From: Rhodoferax_B sp049316285
GTDB taxonomy: Bacteria > Pseudomonadota > Gammaproteobacteria > Burkholderiales > Burkholderiaceae_C
DNA: 64,000 nt
Direction of reading: 5' to 3'
NCBI RefSeq assembly: GCF_049316285.1
Contig: NZ_JBMOXA010000028.1
Coordinates: forward strand, 1 to 64,000
Made by a program: the position numbers and the translations under genes. The notes under the pieces were generated by a model. It saw only the letters and a program-made list of their open reading frames with translations. It had not been told where the DNA came from and did not search any database. Each line of letters begins with the position of its first letter. Positions within the stretch are counted from its first letter, which is position 1. Shown in pieces: positions 8,143 to 17,508 of the stretch.

Positions 8143-11100
8143 TCAAGAGCCAAAACCACGCCGCCGCTCGGCCTGACCAGGCAGCGTCAGCCCGCGCTGG
8201 TAGCTGCGCAGCCAGGCTTCGAAGACGGCCGCTTTCATGGGGCGCGCAAAATGATAGCCCTGCAATTCGTCGCACGCCAGGGAGCTCAACAGTTCGGCCA
8301 CGGCCACGCCCTCCACACCTTCGGCCACCACCGTCAGACCCAGGGTGTGGCCCAGGGCGATGATGGCGCGCACGATGGCGAGGTCGGTGGGATCGTTGAG
8401 CATGTCGCGCACAAACGATTGGTCAACCTTGAGTTTGTCGATGGCAAAACGTTTGAGATAGGCCAGGCTGGAGTAGCCTGTGCCGAAATCATCGATCGAG
8501 AGTTTCACACCCAGCGCCTTCAGGGCCGAGAGCTGCTCGGCGGCCATGGTCGAGTTGTCCATCAGCACCGACTCGGTGATTTCCAGTTCCAGCGCCGATG
8601 CCGCCAAGCCCTGTTCGCGCAGCAGGCTCTGCAGTTGCGGCGCGAGTTGGGCGTCGCCCAGTTGCACGGCAGACAGGTTCACCGACATGCTCAGAAAGCT
8701 CAGCCCGTCGGCATGCCAATGCGCCAACTGTCGGCAGGCTTCACGCAACACCCAGGTCCCGATCGGCCGGATGAGACCGGTTTCCTCTGCCAGCGGGATA
8801 AAGCGTGCGGGCGAGACGCTGCCCAGTTCGGCGTTGTGCCAGCGCAGCAAGGCCTCCACACCCACCACCTGCAGGGTCGCTGCGTTGATCTTGGGTTGGA
8901 ACTCCAGGCTCAGCTCGTTCAGCGCCAGTGCCTGGTGCAGCCGCTGCTCCATGGCCACACGCTGCAAGGCCTGGGCGTCAATCTCGGGCTCGTAAAAACG
9001 CGCCATATCGCGGCCGGCATTTTTCGCGACATACATGGCAGCGTCGGCACGGCGCATCAACAAGTCGCTCTGGTCGCCGTCTTCGGGATACAGGGCAACA
9101 CCCACGCTGCACGAGACATGCAGTTCATGGCCTTCTACATGATGGGTTTGGCGTATCAGCGGAATCACCCGCCGCTCCGCCAGTTGCTCAACCTCGGCAC
9201 GCGAACTCACACCGCGCAAGATGACCACATATTCATCCCCGCCCAGGCGGCTGACCGTGTCCTCGGCGCGCACGGCTTTGCTCAGGCGCTGCGCCACCGA
9301 GCGCAACACACCATCACCGATGTGGTGCCCAAGCGTGTCGTTGATGGTTTTAAAGCGGTCCAGGTCGATGAACAACACCGCCAGACGTTCACCCGTCTTG
9401 CCAGCCACGGCCAGCGCCTCCTGCAGGCGCGCCTCACACAGGGCGCGGTTGGGCAACTCGGTCAACACGTCGTGGTCGGCCAGGAACTGCACCCGCGCTT
9501 CGGTGCGTTTGCGGTCGGTGATGTCGACTGAAATACCGATGTACTGCGACACCTCGCCCGCGCGCGAGCCCTCGCGCACGGCCGAGATCATCAGCCACGC
9601 CGGATAGGTCTCACCCGATCGCTTGACAAAATTGACCTCACCCTGCCAGGCGTCGCGTTCCGGCGAAAAACGGCCCAGCCGACTGGCCACGGCATGGGCC
9701 TGCTCACCCTCCATCAACAGGCTCAGGTGCTCACCTATCACCTCATAGAAGTCATACGAGGTGCTGCGGCAAAAGGCTTTGTTGACGCTGAGTATCTTCT
9801 GCTCCGCGTCCATGATGATGATGCTTTCGGACGATGCCTCAAACACCTTGGCCCACAACTCCAGGCGGCGTTCCATCACCTTCAGCACGTTGATCGGGGT
9901 GAAGGTGGTGACCACCGCATCACGCCCCTTGAACTGCAGGCGGCGTGCCGACAACACCGCCCACGAAGACTCGCTTTCGTGGTTCCAGCGCACCTCGAAC
10001 TCGTCCACGGCCTCACGGTCCGCCAGGCGCTGGAAGAAGCGTGTGCGCACGCCTGGTTCCAGGCCGGTGCGCCAGGGGTCGTCGGTGCGCGCACCGAGCC
10101 AGGGCAAGGCCGGTGTATTGGCGTGCAACACTTCGTGATCGGGCACCGAGGTGACCAGCAGCGGAATCGGAATGGCCTCTAGCAAGGCCTGCTGCGCCTC
10201 GGCTGCACGTTCACGCGCGGCGGCTTCCTGCTGCTCCAGCCGCTGATGGCCCAACTGCGCCAACATGCCGTTGAAGGCTTTGACGAGTTGGCCGATTTCG
10301 TCGCGGCTGTGCCAGACCGCACGCCGCGCATAGTCGCCCGTCTGGCGCACGGTATCGGCCACTTCGGCCAGCTTTTTCAGAGGCCGCGAGATCTGCCGCG
10401 CCACCGCGTACACTAGGCTCAGGATACAGCTCAGCAGCAGCAGCGCCGTGCCCAGGTGCAACCACATGCGTGTGAACAGCAGATCCACACGGTCGTGCAA
10501 CAGGCGTTCGAGGTCAATCGCCGTGCCGGCCCAGGCGTTGGTCAAGGCCTCCAGGGAGTTGGCGTAATGCGCCGTCAGTTGCTGCAGCCCCCTAGGGTCC
10601 ACCTGCCCATCGGCCAGGGCCTGCACCGCAGCCAGAAATTCGCCCAGGCGCTTTTCCAGGGCTTCGCGGCCCGGCGTCAGCGCCTCACGCTGTTGCGCAC
10701 CACCCGCGGCAAAGGCTTGTGTGTAGTCAGAGCGTATGCCCAGGGCCACGGCATCCAGACGGCCGGCCAGGATCAGCAACTCGGTGCGCCGGTCCGCCAG
10801 ACCACCGGCCGGGATTTTTGTGGCCGAGGGTGTCACCGGCACGATGCGCATAGTGTCGTTGAGCACCTCCAACAGTTCCGGAAAACGCAACACCACCAGC
10901 GACATGGCGTAGTAGCTGTCGAGATCCGGGTCGAGGATGAGGTTGGATTGGTTACCCACGGTGGTGAGCAGTTCGCGTGCCTGGCGCAGCATTTGCCGCG
11001 TGGCTGCAGGATTTTTCGCGACCACACTGGCCGAGAGCGCATCGCTGGCGCCCGCTGGTGTGGCGACCAGCCGCTGCCAACTGTCGGAAAAGGCCTGGCT

Positions 11101-11400
11101 GGCGTCTTTGGTTTGGAAGGCTTCGTCGTAAGTGTCACGCGCATGCTGCAGCCGTTGCAGTGCCTCGTGTGCAAACTCGGATGCCACGCCGTTCTGCAGA
11201 AAAGGCTGCATCAGCACGTCGCGCACGGCCGCGCTGTACTGCGCACCATCAATTTCCTTGCGCGTGAAATCGATGGCGTTGAACTTCTCGTGGATCAGAA
11301 TGCCCGACACATAGATGACGGCCGTCAGATCGAGCAAATAGATCAGCGTGAGCTTGCGACCAACACTGAGGCGGCCTAACCAGCGGGTAAAAAAATTCAT
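8143..11400 (-). CDS. HAMP-PAS-GGDEF-EAL cyclic-di-GMP enzyme
   Basis: A 1085-aa membrane sensor. A transmembrane helix at about residues 15-35 is followed by a long periplasmic helical region and a second helix near 310-330. HAMP (about 330-385), PAS-type regions (about 395-510 and 525-650), GGDEF (about 655-810) and EAL (about 830-1075) follow. The cyclase site is RLGGDEYVVIL at about 716. The EAL domain keeps VEALLRW, ELEITESVLMD, IDDFGTGYSSL and VAEGVEG, so phosphodiesterase activity is likely and cyclase activity possible. No Shine-Dalgarno precedes the ATG; a hairpin occupies that place. The LysR gene starts 16 bp downstream. Confidence 0.95.
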   Translation of the reverse strand: MNFFTRWLGRLSVGRKLTLIYLLDLTAVIYVSGILIHEKFNAIDFTRKEIDGAQYSAAVRDVLMQPFLQNGVASEFAHEALQRLQHARDTYDEAFQTKDASQAFSDSWQRLVATPAGASDALSASVVAKNPAATRQMLRQARELLTTVGNQSNLILDPDLDSYYAMSLVVLRFPELLEVLNDTMRIVPVTPSATKIPAGGLADRRTELLILAGRLDAVALGIRSDYTQAFAAGGAQQREALTPGREALEKRLGEFLAAVQALADGQVDPRGLQQLTAHYANSLEALTNAWAGTAIDLERLLHDRVDLLFTRMWLHLGTALLLLSCILSLVYAVARQISRPLKKLAEVADTVRQTGDYARRAVWHSRDEIGQLVKAFNGMLAQLGHQRLEQQEAAARERAAEAQQALLEAIPIPLLVTSVPDHEVLHANTPALPWLGARTDDPWRTGLEPGVRTRFFQRLADREAVDEFEVRWNHESESSWAVLSARRLQFKGRDAVVTTFTPINVLKVMERRLELWAKVFEASSESIIIMDAEQKILSVNKAFCRSTSYDFYEVIGEHLSLLMEGEQAHAVASRLGRFSPERDAWQGEVNFVKRSGETYPAWLMISAVREGSRAGEVSQYIGISVDITDRKRTEARVQFLADHDVLTELPNRALCEARLQEALAVAGKTGERLAVLFIDLDRFKTINDTLGHHIGDGVLRSVAQRLSKAVRAEDTVSRLGGDEYVVILRGVSSRAEVEQLAERRVIPLIRQTHHVEGHELHVSCSVGVALYPEDGDQSDLLMRRADAAMYVAKNAGRDMARFYEPEIDAQALQRVAMEQRLHQALALNELSLEFQPKINAATLQVVGVEALLRWHNAELGSVSPARFIPLAEETGLIRPIGTWVLREACRQLAHWHADGLSFLSMSVNLSAVQLGDAQLAPQLQSLLREQGLAASALELEITESVLMDNSTMAAEQLSALKALGVKLSIDDFGTGYSSLAYLKRFAIDKLKVDQSFVRDMLNDPTDLAIVRAIIALGHTLGLTVVAEGVEGVAVAELLSSLACDELQGYHFARPMKAAVFEAWLRSYQRGLTLPGQAERRRGFGS

Positions 11401-11439
11401 TGCCAGGCCATGCCTTGGCGGTTAACGCCAAGTCTGGCA
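11401..11439 (-). promoter_or_regulatory. hairpin over the start region of the GGDEF-EAL gene
   Basis: Nested inverted repeats lie immediately upstream of the ATG at 11400. The inner arms CTTGGCG and CGCCAAG (11414-11420 and 11426-11432) enclose a 5-base loop. The outer arms TGCCAG and CTGGCA are at 11401-11406 and 11434-11439. In the mRNA this structure would end at base -1, covering the place where a ribosome-binding site would sit, and no purine-rich site is visible. It may limit translation, or it may mark a DNA-binding site. The stem is seen directly; the role is inference. Confidence 0.45.
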
Positions 11440-11697
11440 AATTCGAAAGCCATAAAACGGTATTTGAAATCCATGGGCAGCCGCCCCAATCTTGGTTTGG
11501 CAGGAAAAGCGAAGCGCAAATTTGCGGCCGGGGTTTGTGCCTGGGACGGTGCCGAGCCGATACCGTTTGTTCCAGAAGCCACCGGCCTTCGGGCTTGCCA
11601 TGTCACCGGGCGGTGTCGCCGCGACAGCCCTCGCCAGCGCAAACAGCGCTGGCATGGACCTGCAGCACCCCACACACCCCGATGGCAGCTCAACGCG

Positions 11698-12657
11698 TCA
11701 CGCTGCGGGTGCACCCAGGAATTCGCGGCTGACGTGCGCGCCGAGTTCATTCACGCGGTCCAAGAACTGCGTGAGGAAGGCGTGCAGGCCCGTGGCCAGG
11801 ATCTCGTCGATGCGCGCAAATTCCAGGTCCGCCCGCAAGCGTCCGGCGCGGCGCAGGGTCTCGCTCTTGGGGTTGCTGGACACCACGGTGAGGTTGCTCA
11901 CCACTTCGTTCAGGCAGGCGCTGAGCGAGCGCGGCATGTCCGAGCGCAGGATCAGCAATTCGGCCACACGTTCGGGTTTGATCACGTCGCGGTAGACCTT
12001 GCGGTAGACCTCGAAGCCCGACACCGTGCGCAGGATCGCACTCCAGTGGTAGAAGTCGTACTCCTGGTCGCGGCCGGTAGACGCACCATAGAAGTCGCGC
12101 TCCACCGCGTGAAACTTCACGTCCACCAAACGGGCGGTGTTGTCTGCACGTTCCAGGAAGGTGCCTATGCGTGAAAAGTAGAAAGCCTCGTCCTGCAGCA
12201 TGGTGCCCAGTTGCACACCGCGCGAAAGATGCGAGCGGAACTTCACCCAATCGAAAAACTGCGCTGGATCCTCTTCAAACGCGCCAGCCTTGAGCATGCG
12301 GTTGAGTTCTATCCAGGTCTGGTTTTGTGTTTCCCAGACCTCGGTGGTGAGGCTGCCGCGCACGGCACGCGCGTTTTCACGCGCGGCCCGCAGGCAGGAA
12401 AAAATGCTCGACGGGTTGGTCTCGTCCTTGACCATGAACTCCATCACCGATTGAGCATTGATCTCGCCGTACTTTGCGCTATAGGGGTGCAGCAATTCGC
12501 TGATGGACAACAAACCCTGCAGGCCGCTTTGCGCCGCCGCATCGGTTTGCGCCAGCAGCGAGCTTTGGTAGTTGATGTCCAACATTCGCGCGGTGTTTTC
12601 GGCGCGCTCGGTGTAACGGGACATCCAGAACAAATGGTCGGCGGTACGTGAAAGCAT
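11698..12657 (-). CDS. alpha-E domain protein (DUF403)
   Basis: A 319-aa, almost wholly helical protein of the alpha-E family (COG2307). The N-terminus LSRTADHLFWMSRYTERAEN is the family hallmark, and RIGTFLERADNTARLVD is the second conserved block. The family has no established reaction. It is nearly always next to, or fused with, circularly permuted ATP-grasp ligases and transglutaminase-like proteins, and was proposed to take part in an amide/peptide ligase system (comparative genomics by Iyer, Aravind and colleagues). AGGAGA precedes the ATG. The ATP-grasp gene lies upstream on the same strand, with a short frame copying this protein's N-terminus in the gap. Confidence 0.93.
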   Translation of the reverse strand: MLSRTADHLFWMSRYTERAENTARMLDINYQSSLLAQTDAAAQSGLQGLLSISELLHPYSAKYGEINAQSVMEFMVKDETNPSSIFSCLRAARENARAVRGSLTTEVWETQNQTWIELNRMLKAGAFEEDPAQFFDWVKFRSHLSRGVQLGTMLQDEAFYFSRIGTFLERADNTARLVDVKFHAVERDFYGASTGRDQEYDFYHWSAILRTVSGFEVYRKVYRDVIKPERVAELLILRSDMPRSLSACLNEVVSNLTVVSSNPKSETLRRAGRLRADLEFARIDEILATGLHAFLTQFLDRVNELGAHVSREFLGAPAA

Positions 12658-12675
12658 GTCGTTATCTCCTAGGCC

Positions 12676-12798
12676 TCAAACACCGCACGCGCTGCGCGCT
12701 GGGCTGTATTTTGGTGAAACATCGCCTATGGCGCTGTTTTCGGCGCGTTCGGTGTAACGGGACATCCAGAACAAATGATCGGCGGTACGTGAAAGCAT
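12676..12798 (-). CDS. 40-codon ORF repeating the alpha-E N-terminus
   Basis: A short frame starting at the ATG at 12798, preceded by AGAGGA at suitable spacing and ending in TGA. Its first 21 residues are identical to those of the alpha-E protein that starts 141 bp further on. After that it diverges to an unrelated 19-residue tail. Over these 63 bases only two differ between copies, both at synonymous third positions. It lies between the ATP-grasp and alpha-E genes on the same strand. It may be the relic of a tandem duplication, a translated leader peptide, or a regulatory decoy for the downstream start. Translation is unproven. Confidence 0.45.
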   Translation of the reverse strand: MLSRTADHLFWMSRYTERAENSAIGDVSPKYSPARSACGV

Positions 12799-12829
12799 CT
12801 TGTTATTCCTCTTCTTCTACGTGATCGGC

Positions 12830-14356
12830 TCAGGCTGGCTTGACAGACGACTGGGTCTGCGTCTGCGAAGCCGTGGCACCACTGGCGGCGCCATTGCTGT
12901 CCCCCTGCAGGATCCAGGTGTCCTTGGTGCCGCCGCCCTGCGATGAATTCACCACCAGCGAACCTTCTTTGAGCGCCACACGGGTCAGACCGCCGGGCAC
13001 CATTTGCACCTCCTTGCCCGACAACACAAACGGCCGCAGGTCGATGTGGCGTGGCGCGATACCGCTTTCGACAAACGTCGGGCAACTGGACAGGCTGAGC
13101 GTGGGCTGGGCGATGTAGCCGCTGGGGTTGGCCAGCAGGGCCGCACGGAATTCTTCGATCTCGGCCTTGGTGGAGGCCGGCCCCACCAGCATGCCGTATC
13201 CACCGGCACCGTGCACTTCTTTCACCACCAGGTCCTTGAGGTTGTCCAGCGTATATTGCAAATCGTCCTTGTTGCGGCACATATAGGTGGGCACGTTCTT
13301 CAGGATGGGTTTCTCGCCCAGGTAGAACTCGATCATCTTGGTGACGTAGGGGTAGATCGACTTGTCATCGGCCACACCCGTGCCCACACCATTGCAGATG
13401 TTCACGTTGCCGGCCTTGTAGGCGGCCATCAAGCCGGCGCAGCCCAGCGTGGACGTGGGGCGGAACACTTGCGGATCCAGAAAGTCGTCGTCCACGCGGC
13501 GGTAGATCACGTCCACCTGCTTGGGGCCGCGTGTGGTGCGCATGTAGCAGAAGTTGTCTTTGACAAACAAGTCCTGCCCCTCGACCAGCTCCACGCCCAT
13601 TTGCTGGGCCAGGAAAGCGTGTTCAAAGTAGGCGCTGTTGTACATGCCGGGGGTCAGCACCACAACCGTAGGGTCGGCGGTGGTCGCCGGGGCCGATGCG
13701 CGCAGCGTCTCCAGCAGCAGATCCGGGTAATGCGCGACCGGCGCCACACGGTGGCGGTTGAACAGGTCGGGGAACAAACGCATCATCATCTTGCGGTTTT
13801 CCAGCATGTAGCTCACGCCGCTGGGCACACGCAGGTTGTCTTCAAGCACGTAATATTCGCCGTTGCCCTGGGCATCGGGCGCACGCACGATGTCGATGCC
13901 GGAAATATGCGAGTAGATGTTGTTCGGCAGATCCACGCCCACCATTTCGGGGCGGAACTGGGCGTTGTGCATCACCTGCTCGGCCGGGATGAGTCCGGCC
14001 TTGATGATGTCCTGGTCGTGGTAGACGTCGTAGATAAAACGGTTCAGCGCGGTCACGCGTTGCACCAGGCCACGCTCCATGTCAGCCCACTCCTTGGCTG
14101 GAATGATGCGCGGAATCAAGTCAAACGGAATCAGCCGCTCTGTGCCTGCGCCATCTTCGTCCTTGGCGCCATACACGGCAAAGGTGATACCGACCCGCCG
14201 AAAAATCATTTCAGATTCTTCGCGGCGCTTGGCCATCATGTCTCCGGGCTGCTTCGCCAACCAGGCATCGTAGGTCTTGTAGTGGTCACGGACCTGTGCA
14301 CCGTCAGAGAAAAACTCGTAAGGCAAGCGGGTGTACATCTCGTCAAATTTCGCCAT
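12830..14356 (-). CDS. circularly permuted type 2 ATP-grasp protein
   Basis: A 508-aa protein of the DUF404/DUF407 (COG2308) family, predicted to use ATP to join a carboxylate to an amine. Recognisable blocks are FDLIPRIIPAKEWADMERGL (about residues 95-115), VLEDNLRVPSGVSYMLENR (about 170), VLTPGMYNSAYFEHAFLA (about 245) and VVKEVHGAGGYGMLVGP (about 385), the last contributing to the nucleotide site. The frame extends 61 codons upstream, but the ATG at 14356 has a strong AAGGAGAG site and gives the normal start MAKFDEMYTRLPYEFF. The C-terminal tail is Ser/Gln/Thr-rich. A sigma-54 promoter match lies about 30 bp upstream, and the alpha-E gene follows. Confidence 0.93.
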   Translation of the reverse strand: MAKFDEMYTRLPYEFFSDGAQVRDHYKTYDAWLAKQPGDMMAKRREESEMIFRRVGITFAVYGAKDEDGAGTERLIPFDLIPRIIPAKEWADMERGLVQRVTALNRFIYDVYHDQDIIKAGLIPAEQVMHNAQFRPEMVGVDLPNNIYSHISGIDIVRAPDAQGNGEYYVLEDNLRVPSGVSYMLENRKMMMRLFPDLFNRHRVAPVAHYPDLLLETLRASAPATTADPTVVVLTPGMYNSAYFEHAFLAQQMGVELVEGQDLFVKDNFCYMRTTRGPKQVDVIYRRVDDDFLDPQVFRPTSTLGCAGLMAAYKAGNVNICNGVGTGVADDKSIYPYVTKMIEFYLGEKPILKNVPTYMCRNKDDLQYTLDNLKDLVVKEVHGAGGYGMLVGPASTKAEIEEFRAALLANPSGYIAQPTLSLSSCPTFVESGIAPRHIDLRPFVLSGKEVQMVPGGLTRVALKEGSLVVNSSQGGGTKDTWILQGDSNGAASGATASQTQTQSSVKPA

Positions 14357-14385
14357 GAATTGTTCTCTCCTTGAAGTTACAGAAT

Positions 14386-14401
14386 AGCAAGTTACGCGCC
14401 A
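14386..14401 (-). promoter_or_regulatory. sigma-54 (-24/-12) promoter for ATP-grasp/alpha-E
   Basis: On the minus strand the sequence reads TGGCGC-GTAAC-TTGCT. This has the -24 GG and -12 GC dinucleotides at the required spacing and differs from the TGGCAC-N5-TTGCW consensus at one base. The -12 element ends about 30 bases before the ATG at 14356, leaving a short leader that contains the AAGGAGAG ribosome-binding site. An equivalent element precedes the plus-strand transglutaminase/DUF2126 gene, which strengthens the call. The activator is unknown. Confidence 0.65.
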
Positions 14402-14602
14402 AGACGGTGCAAATTCTGGTGACGACACAACATTCCGGAAACGAGATGCCGAGGCTGGTGGGTGGCCGTGGTGCAAGCCTGATGGCCCACGCTGCGCGCC
14501 AGCAAAAGCCACGGATTTACCCCACCAAATTGCATACATCCCAAAAACAGTCTACTCGACTGCATCCACATTTCACACCCAAAAAGTGGGTGGATGCGCT
14601 GT

Positions 14603-17176
14603 TCAGTCCGGGGCCTTGAGGTCGGTTTCATTGGCGACCACCAAGGCATGCTGCCAGTAGTGCGCATGGGTTTCACGCTCACAGGAAAAGGCGCGTGGTG
14701 CGGCCGAGTGCCAACGCAAGGCACCACACTGCGCCGAGCTCACCAAGCGGATACCCAGCGCTTGATAACGCTCTTGCACCCGCGGCGCGGGATGGCCAAA
14801 GCGGTTGCGATACCCGGCCTGCACCACTGCCAGGCTGGGACTCACCGCCTCCAGAAAGGCGCTGGTGGAAGAAGTGTTGCTGCCATGGTGCGGCACCAGC
14901 AGCAGGTCGGCGCGCAGCTGCGCCGGCACCTGCGCCACCAGTCGCGCCTCCTGCGCCTGCTCGATATCACCGACCAACAAGGCGGTTTGCCGTCCGTTGG
15001 ACACCCGCAGCACACAGCTCAGTGCATTCGGCTTGGGCCGCGCCGCGGCCTGCGGCGCGTAGTCCGGTGGCTGCGGATGCAGGACGTCGAAACGAATGCC
15101 ATCCCACTGCCACTGCTGTCCCGCCATACAACGCTCCACCGGGCGGGTTTGCGCCAACAGGTGCTCAGGCTCCACGGAACTGAGCAGCCGGGCAGCGGGC
15201 TGGCTTTGCAGCACGGCTTGTGCTCCGCCGCTGTGGTCGCTGTCACTGTGGCTCACCACCACCAGGTCCAGCCGTTCGTCCAAGGCCCGCAACAGCGGCA
15301 CCAATACCAGGTGGCCAGCATCACTTTCTGTGCCAAAACGCGGGCCGGTGTCGAACAACAGGCTGTGCCTGGCCGTGCGCACCAGCACGGCATTGCCCTG
15401 GCCAATGTCGGCGGCCAACAGCTCAAAGGCACCGGGCGCAGGGCGCGCGGGCTGCCACAGCAACATCGGCAACAACAACGGCAGCCCCAGCCCACACCAG
15501 CCCCAGGGCAGACGCAACACCAATAACAATGCGCCCAGGCTTGCGGCCAGCCCGGCCCACAATGGCGCTGCTGGCAAAGTCAGCACGGCCCACGGCCAGG
15601 TCGCCAGCCAACCCAGCACCGACGCCTGCAACTGCACCGCTGCAGCAGCCACATGCCATAGAGGCGAGGCCAGCACACCCAACATGGCCAGCGGCGTGAC
15701 CACCAAGCTCATCCACGGGATGGCCAACAAATTCGCCAGCAAACCGACCACCGACACCTGCTGAAACAGCACCAAACCCAGCGGCGCCAGCGCCAGTGTG
15801 ACCACGGCCTGCTCGCGCACCAGCGCCCTGGCGCGGCCATATGCGCCGCCCAGAACCTTGGCACCAAATGAGCCTCCAGCGCTTTCCAAACCTGCAGCAG
15901 ACGCTCCTGAATTTGAAGCAAACAACACACCCACCGCGACAAAGCTCAGCCAAAAGCCGGCCTGCAGCAAGGCCCAGGGATCAACCAGCAACACCACGCC
16001 ACCCGCCCAGGCCCAGACCAGCAGCCACGGCCAGCGCAGACCGCTGCAACGCAGCCATGCCATGACGCCCAGCATCAGCACCGTACGCTGCGCGGGCACG
16101 CCCCAGCCACTGAACAGCGCATAGCCCGTCGCCAACAACACACCGCCCAGCATGGCCACCGAAGGCGTGGGCCACAGCAGGCTGGCCTGCCAACGCCCGA
16201 GCCCCCCGCGGCGCCAGCCCCAAGCCAGCACGGCGGCCGCAAGCCAGGCGAACATGGTGATGTGCAAGCCAGAAATTGAAATCAAATGCCCTACGCCCGT
16301 GGCGCGGAACACATCCCAGTCCGCGCGATCGATCGCGCTCTGGTCGCCCACCACCAGGGCAGCCACCACGCCCGCATTACGCTTGGCCTGCGGCGATTGG
16401 CTGGCGGCCGCATCACCGGCCTCATCCGCCTGGCCCAGCGTGCGGAAAATGGCGTCGCGCACACTTTGACGCGCCGACTCCACCGGGTGGCGCCAAGTGT
16501 TTTCCAGGCGCTGCGGTGCGGCGTCACGCGGGCCATCACGCACGTAGCCCGTGGCTTGCACACCCTGCTCCCACAGGCGCAGCTCGTAGTCAAAACCAAA
16601 AGGGTTGCGGTTGCCATGCGGTGCCTTGAGGCGCACCGTCATGCGCCAACGCTGGCCTGCACGCACGTCGGGTGCGCCTATGCCAGGCAGGTTCTCGGCC
16701 AGGGGCTCGGCGCCCCACGCAGCGGCGCGGTACCAGCTCAGTTGCAGCAACGGCGGCAAACGAAGCGCTTCACCCTTACGCGTCGCGTAAGCCACCTCCA
16801 GCAGAAACCTTTGCCCCATCGCATTACGCTGCGGCATGGCGACCACCATGCCGGTCACGTCTATGTCCACACCTTCGAGCGCCGGGTCCAAAGCGCCCTG
16901 CGCAAACCATTGGCTGCGTGCGCCACACAAGGCAAACGCCAAGGCAGCGGCACTCAAGCCATACAGCAGCGCAGCACCGAATATGCGCAGTTGTCGCGCG
17001 CCGGCCCAAGCCAGGGCCATCAACACACACCCAGCCACGGCCACAGCCCCATAAGCGCTCAATGACCACAGCGCTGCTTGCTGCAACTGCCACGCCGTAC
17101 CCAAGGCCCAGCCCAGCAGCCATGGGGCCCAGTAGACGGCGGCGCGGTGGAACAACGGCGAAGGCTCGCGATGCAT
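14603..17176 (-). CDS. comEC: ComEC/Rec2 DNA-uptake channel
   Basis: An 857-aa inner-membrane protein that carries single-stranded DNA into the cytoplasm during natural transformation. An N-terminal DUF4131 region (about residues 30-210) with membrane helices is followed by the Competence domain (about 250-560). The typical HLISISGLHITMFAW block is near 293. The C-terminal metallo-beta-lactamase-like domain (about 590-830) has LLFDTGPRFG, VVSHSDSDHSGGA and LLVPHHGSN. It lies between the two divergent arms of the amidoligase-like cluster on the same strand as the ATP-grasp gene, separated by 246 bp. No functional link to that cluster is implied. Confidence 0.94.
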   Translation of the reverse strand: MHREPSPLFHRAAVYWAPWLLGWALGTAWQLQQAALWSLSAYGAVAVAGCVLMALAWAGARQLRIFGAALLYGLSAAALAFALCGARSQWFAQGALDPALEGVDIDVTGMVVAMPQRNAMGQRFLLEVAYATRKGEALRLPPLLQLSWYRAAAWGAEPLAENLPGIGAPDVRAGQRWRMTVRLKAPHGNRNPFGFDYELRLWEQGVQATGYVRDGPRDAAPQRLENTWRHPVESARQSVRDAIFRTLGQADEAGDAAASQSPQAKRNAGVVAALVVGDQSAIDRADWDVFRATGVGHLISISGLHITMFAWLAAAVLAWGWRRGGLGRWQASLLWPTPSVAMLGGVLLATGYALFSGWGVPAQRTVLMLGVMAWLRCSGLRWPWLLVWAWAGGVVLLVDPWALLQAGFWLSFVAVGVLFASNSGASAAGLESAGGSFGAKVLGGAYGRARALVREQAVVTLALAPLGLVLFQQVSVVGLLANLLAIPWMSLVVTPLAMLGVLASPLWHVAAAAVQLQASVLGWLATWPWAVLTLPAAPLWAGLAASLGALLLVLRLPWGWCGLGLPLLLPMLLWQPARPAPGAFELLAADIGQGNAVLVRTARHSLLFDTGPRFGTESDAGHLVLVPLLRALDERLDLVVVSHSDSDHSGGAQAVLQSQPAARLLSSVEPEHLLAQTRPVERCMAGQQWQWDGIRFDVLHPQPPDYAPQAAARPKPNALSCVLRVSNGRQTALLVGDIEQAQEARLVAQVPAQLRADLLLVPHHGSNTSSTSAFLEAVSPSLAVVQAGYRNRFGHPAPRVQERYQALGIRLVSSAQCGALRWHSAAPRAFSCERETHAHYWQHALVVANETDLKAPD

Positions 17177-17340
17177 CGCGCCATGCTACCGGGGCCAACA
17201 GCGCGCGGGTGGGTTTTGCTTAGACTGCGCTGTGGTGTGCCGACGACAGCGCGGCCCTGGACAGCGCGATAACCGCCGGATATCTAAAAACGATAGCAAT
17301 CACCGCAGGCAGTGCAAGCGTCAGCGGCCCGCTTGATTCC

Positions 17341-17358
17341 ATCACCAGATCTAGTGAT
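17341..17358. promoter_or_regulatory. 18-bp near-perfect palindrome, possible activator site
   Basis: The sequence ATCACCAGATCTAGTGAT pairs with its own reverse complement at 16 of 18 positions. It lies about 150 bp upstream of the sigma-54 promoter at 17509-17524, a usual distance for an enhancer-binding protein site. It does not match the NtrC consensus well enough for me to name the protein. Chance occurrence is possible. Confidence 0.3.
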
Positions 17359-17508
17359 TGCAGCACACGAGACAACTGCATGGCGCCGCATAACAGCTTT
17401 GGCCTTTGGCCATTGCATATCCACCGTCAAACCCGTTCACGCGCAGCACATCTGCCACACACGGAGCATCAAGCCATGCCAAACTCAACTGGCAACACTC
17501 GCCCCGTT

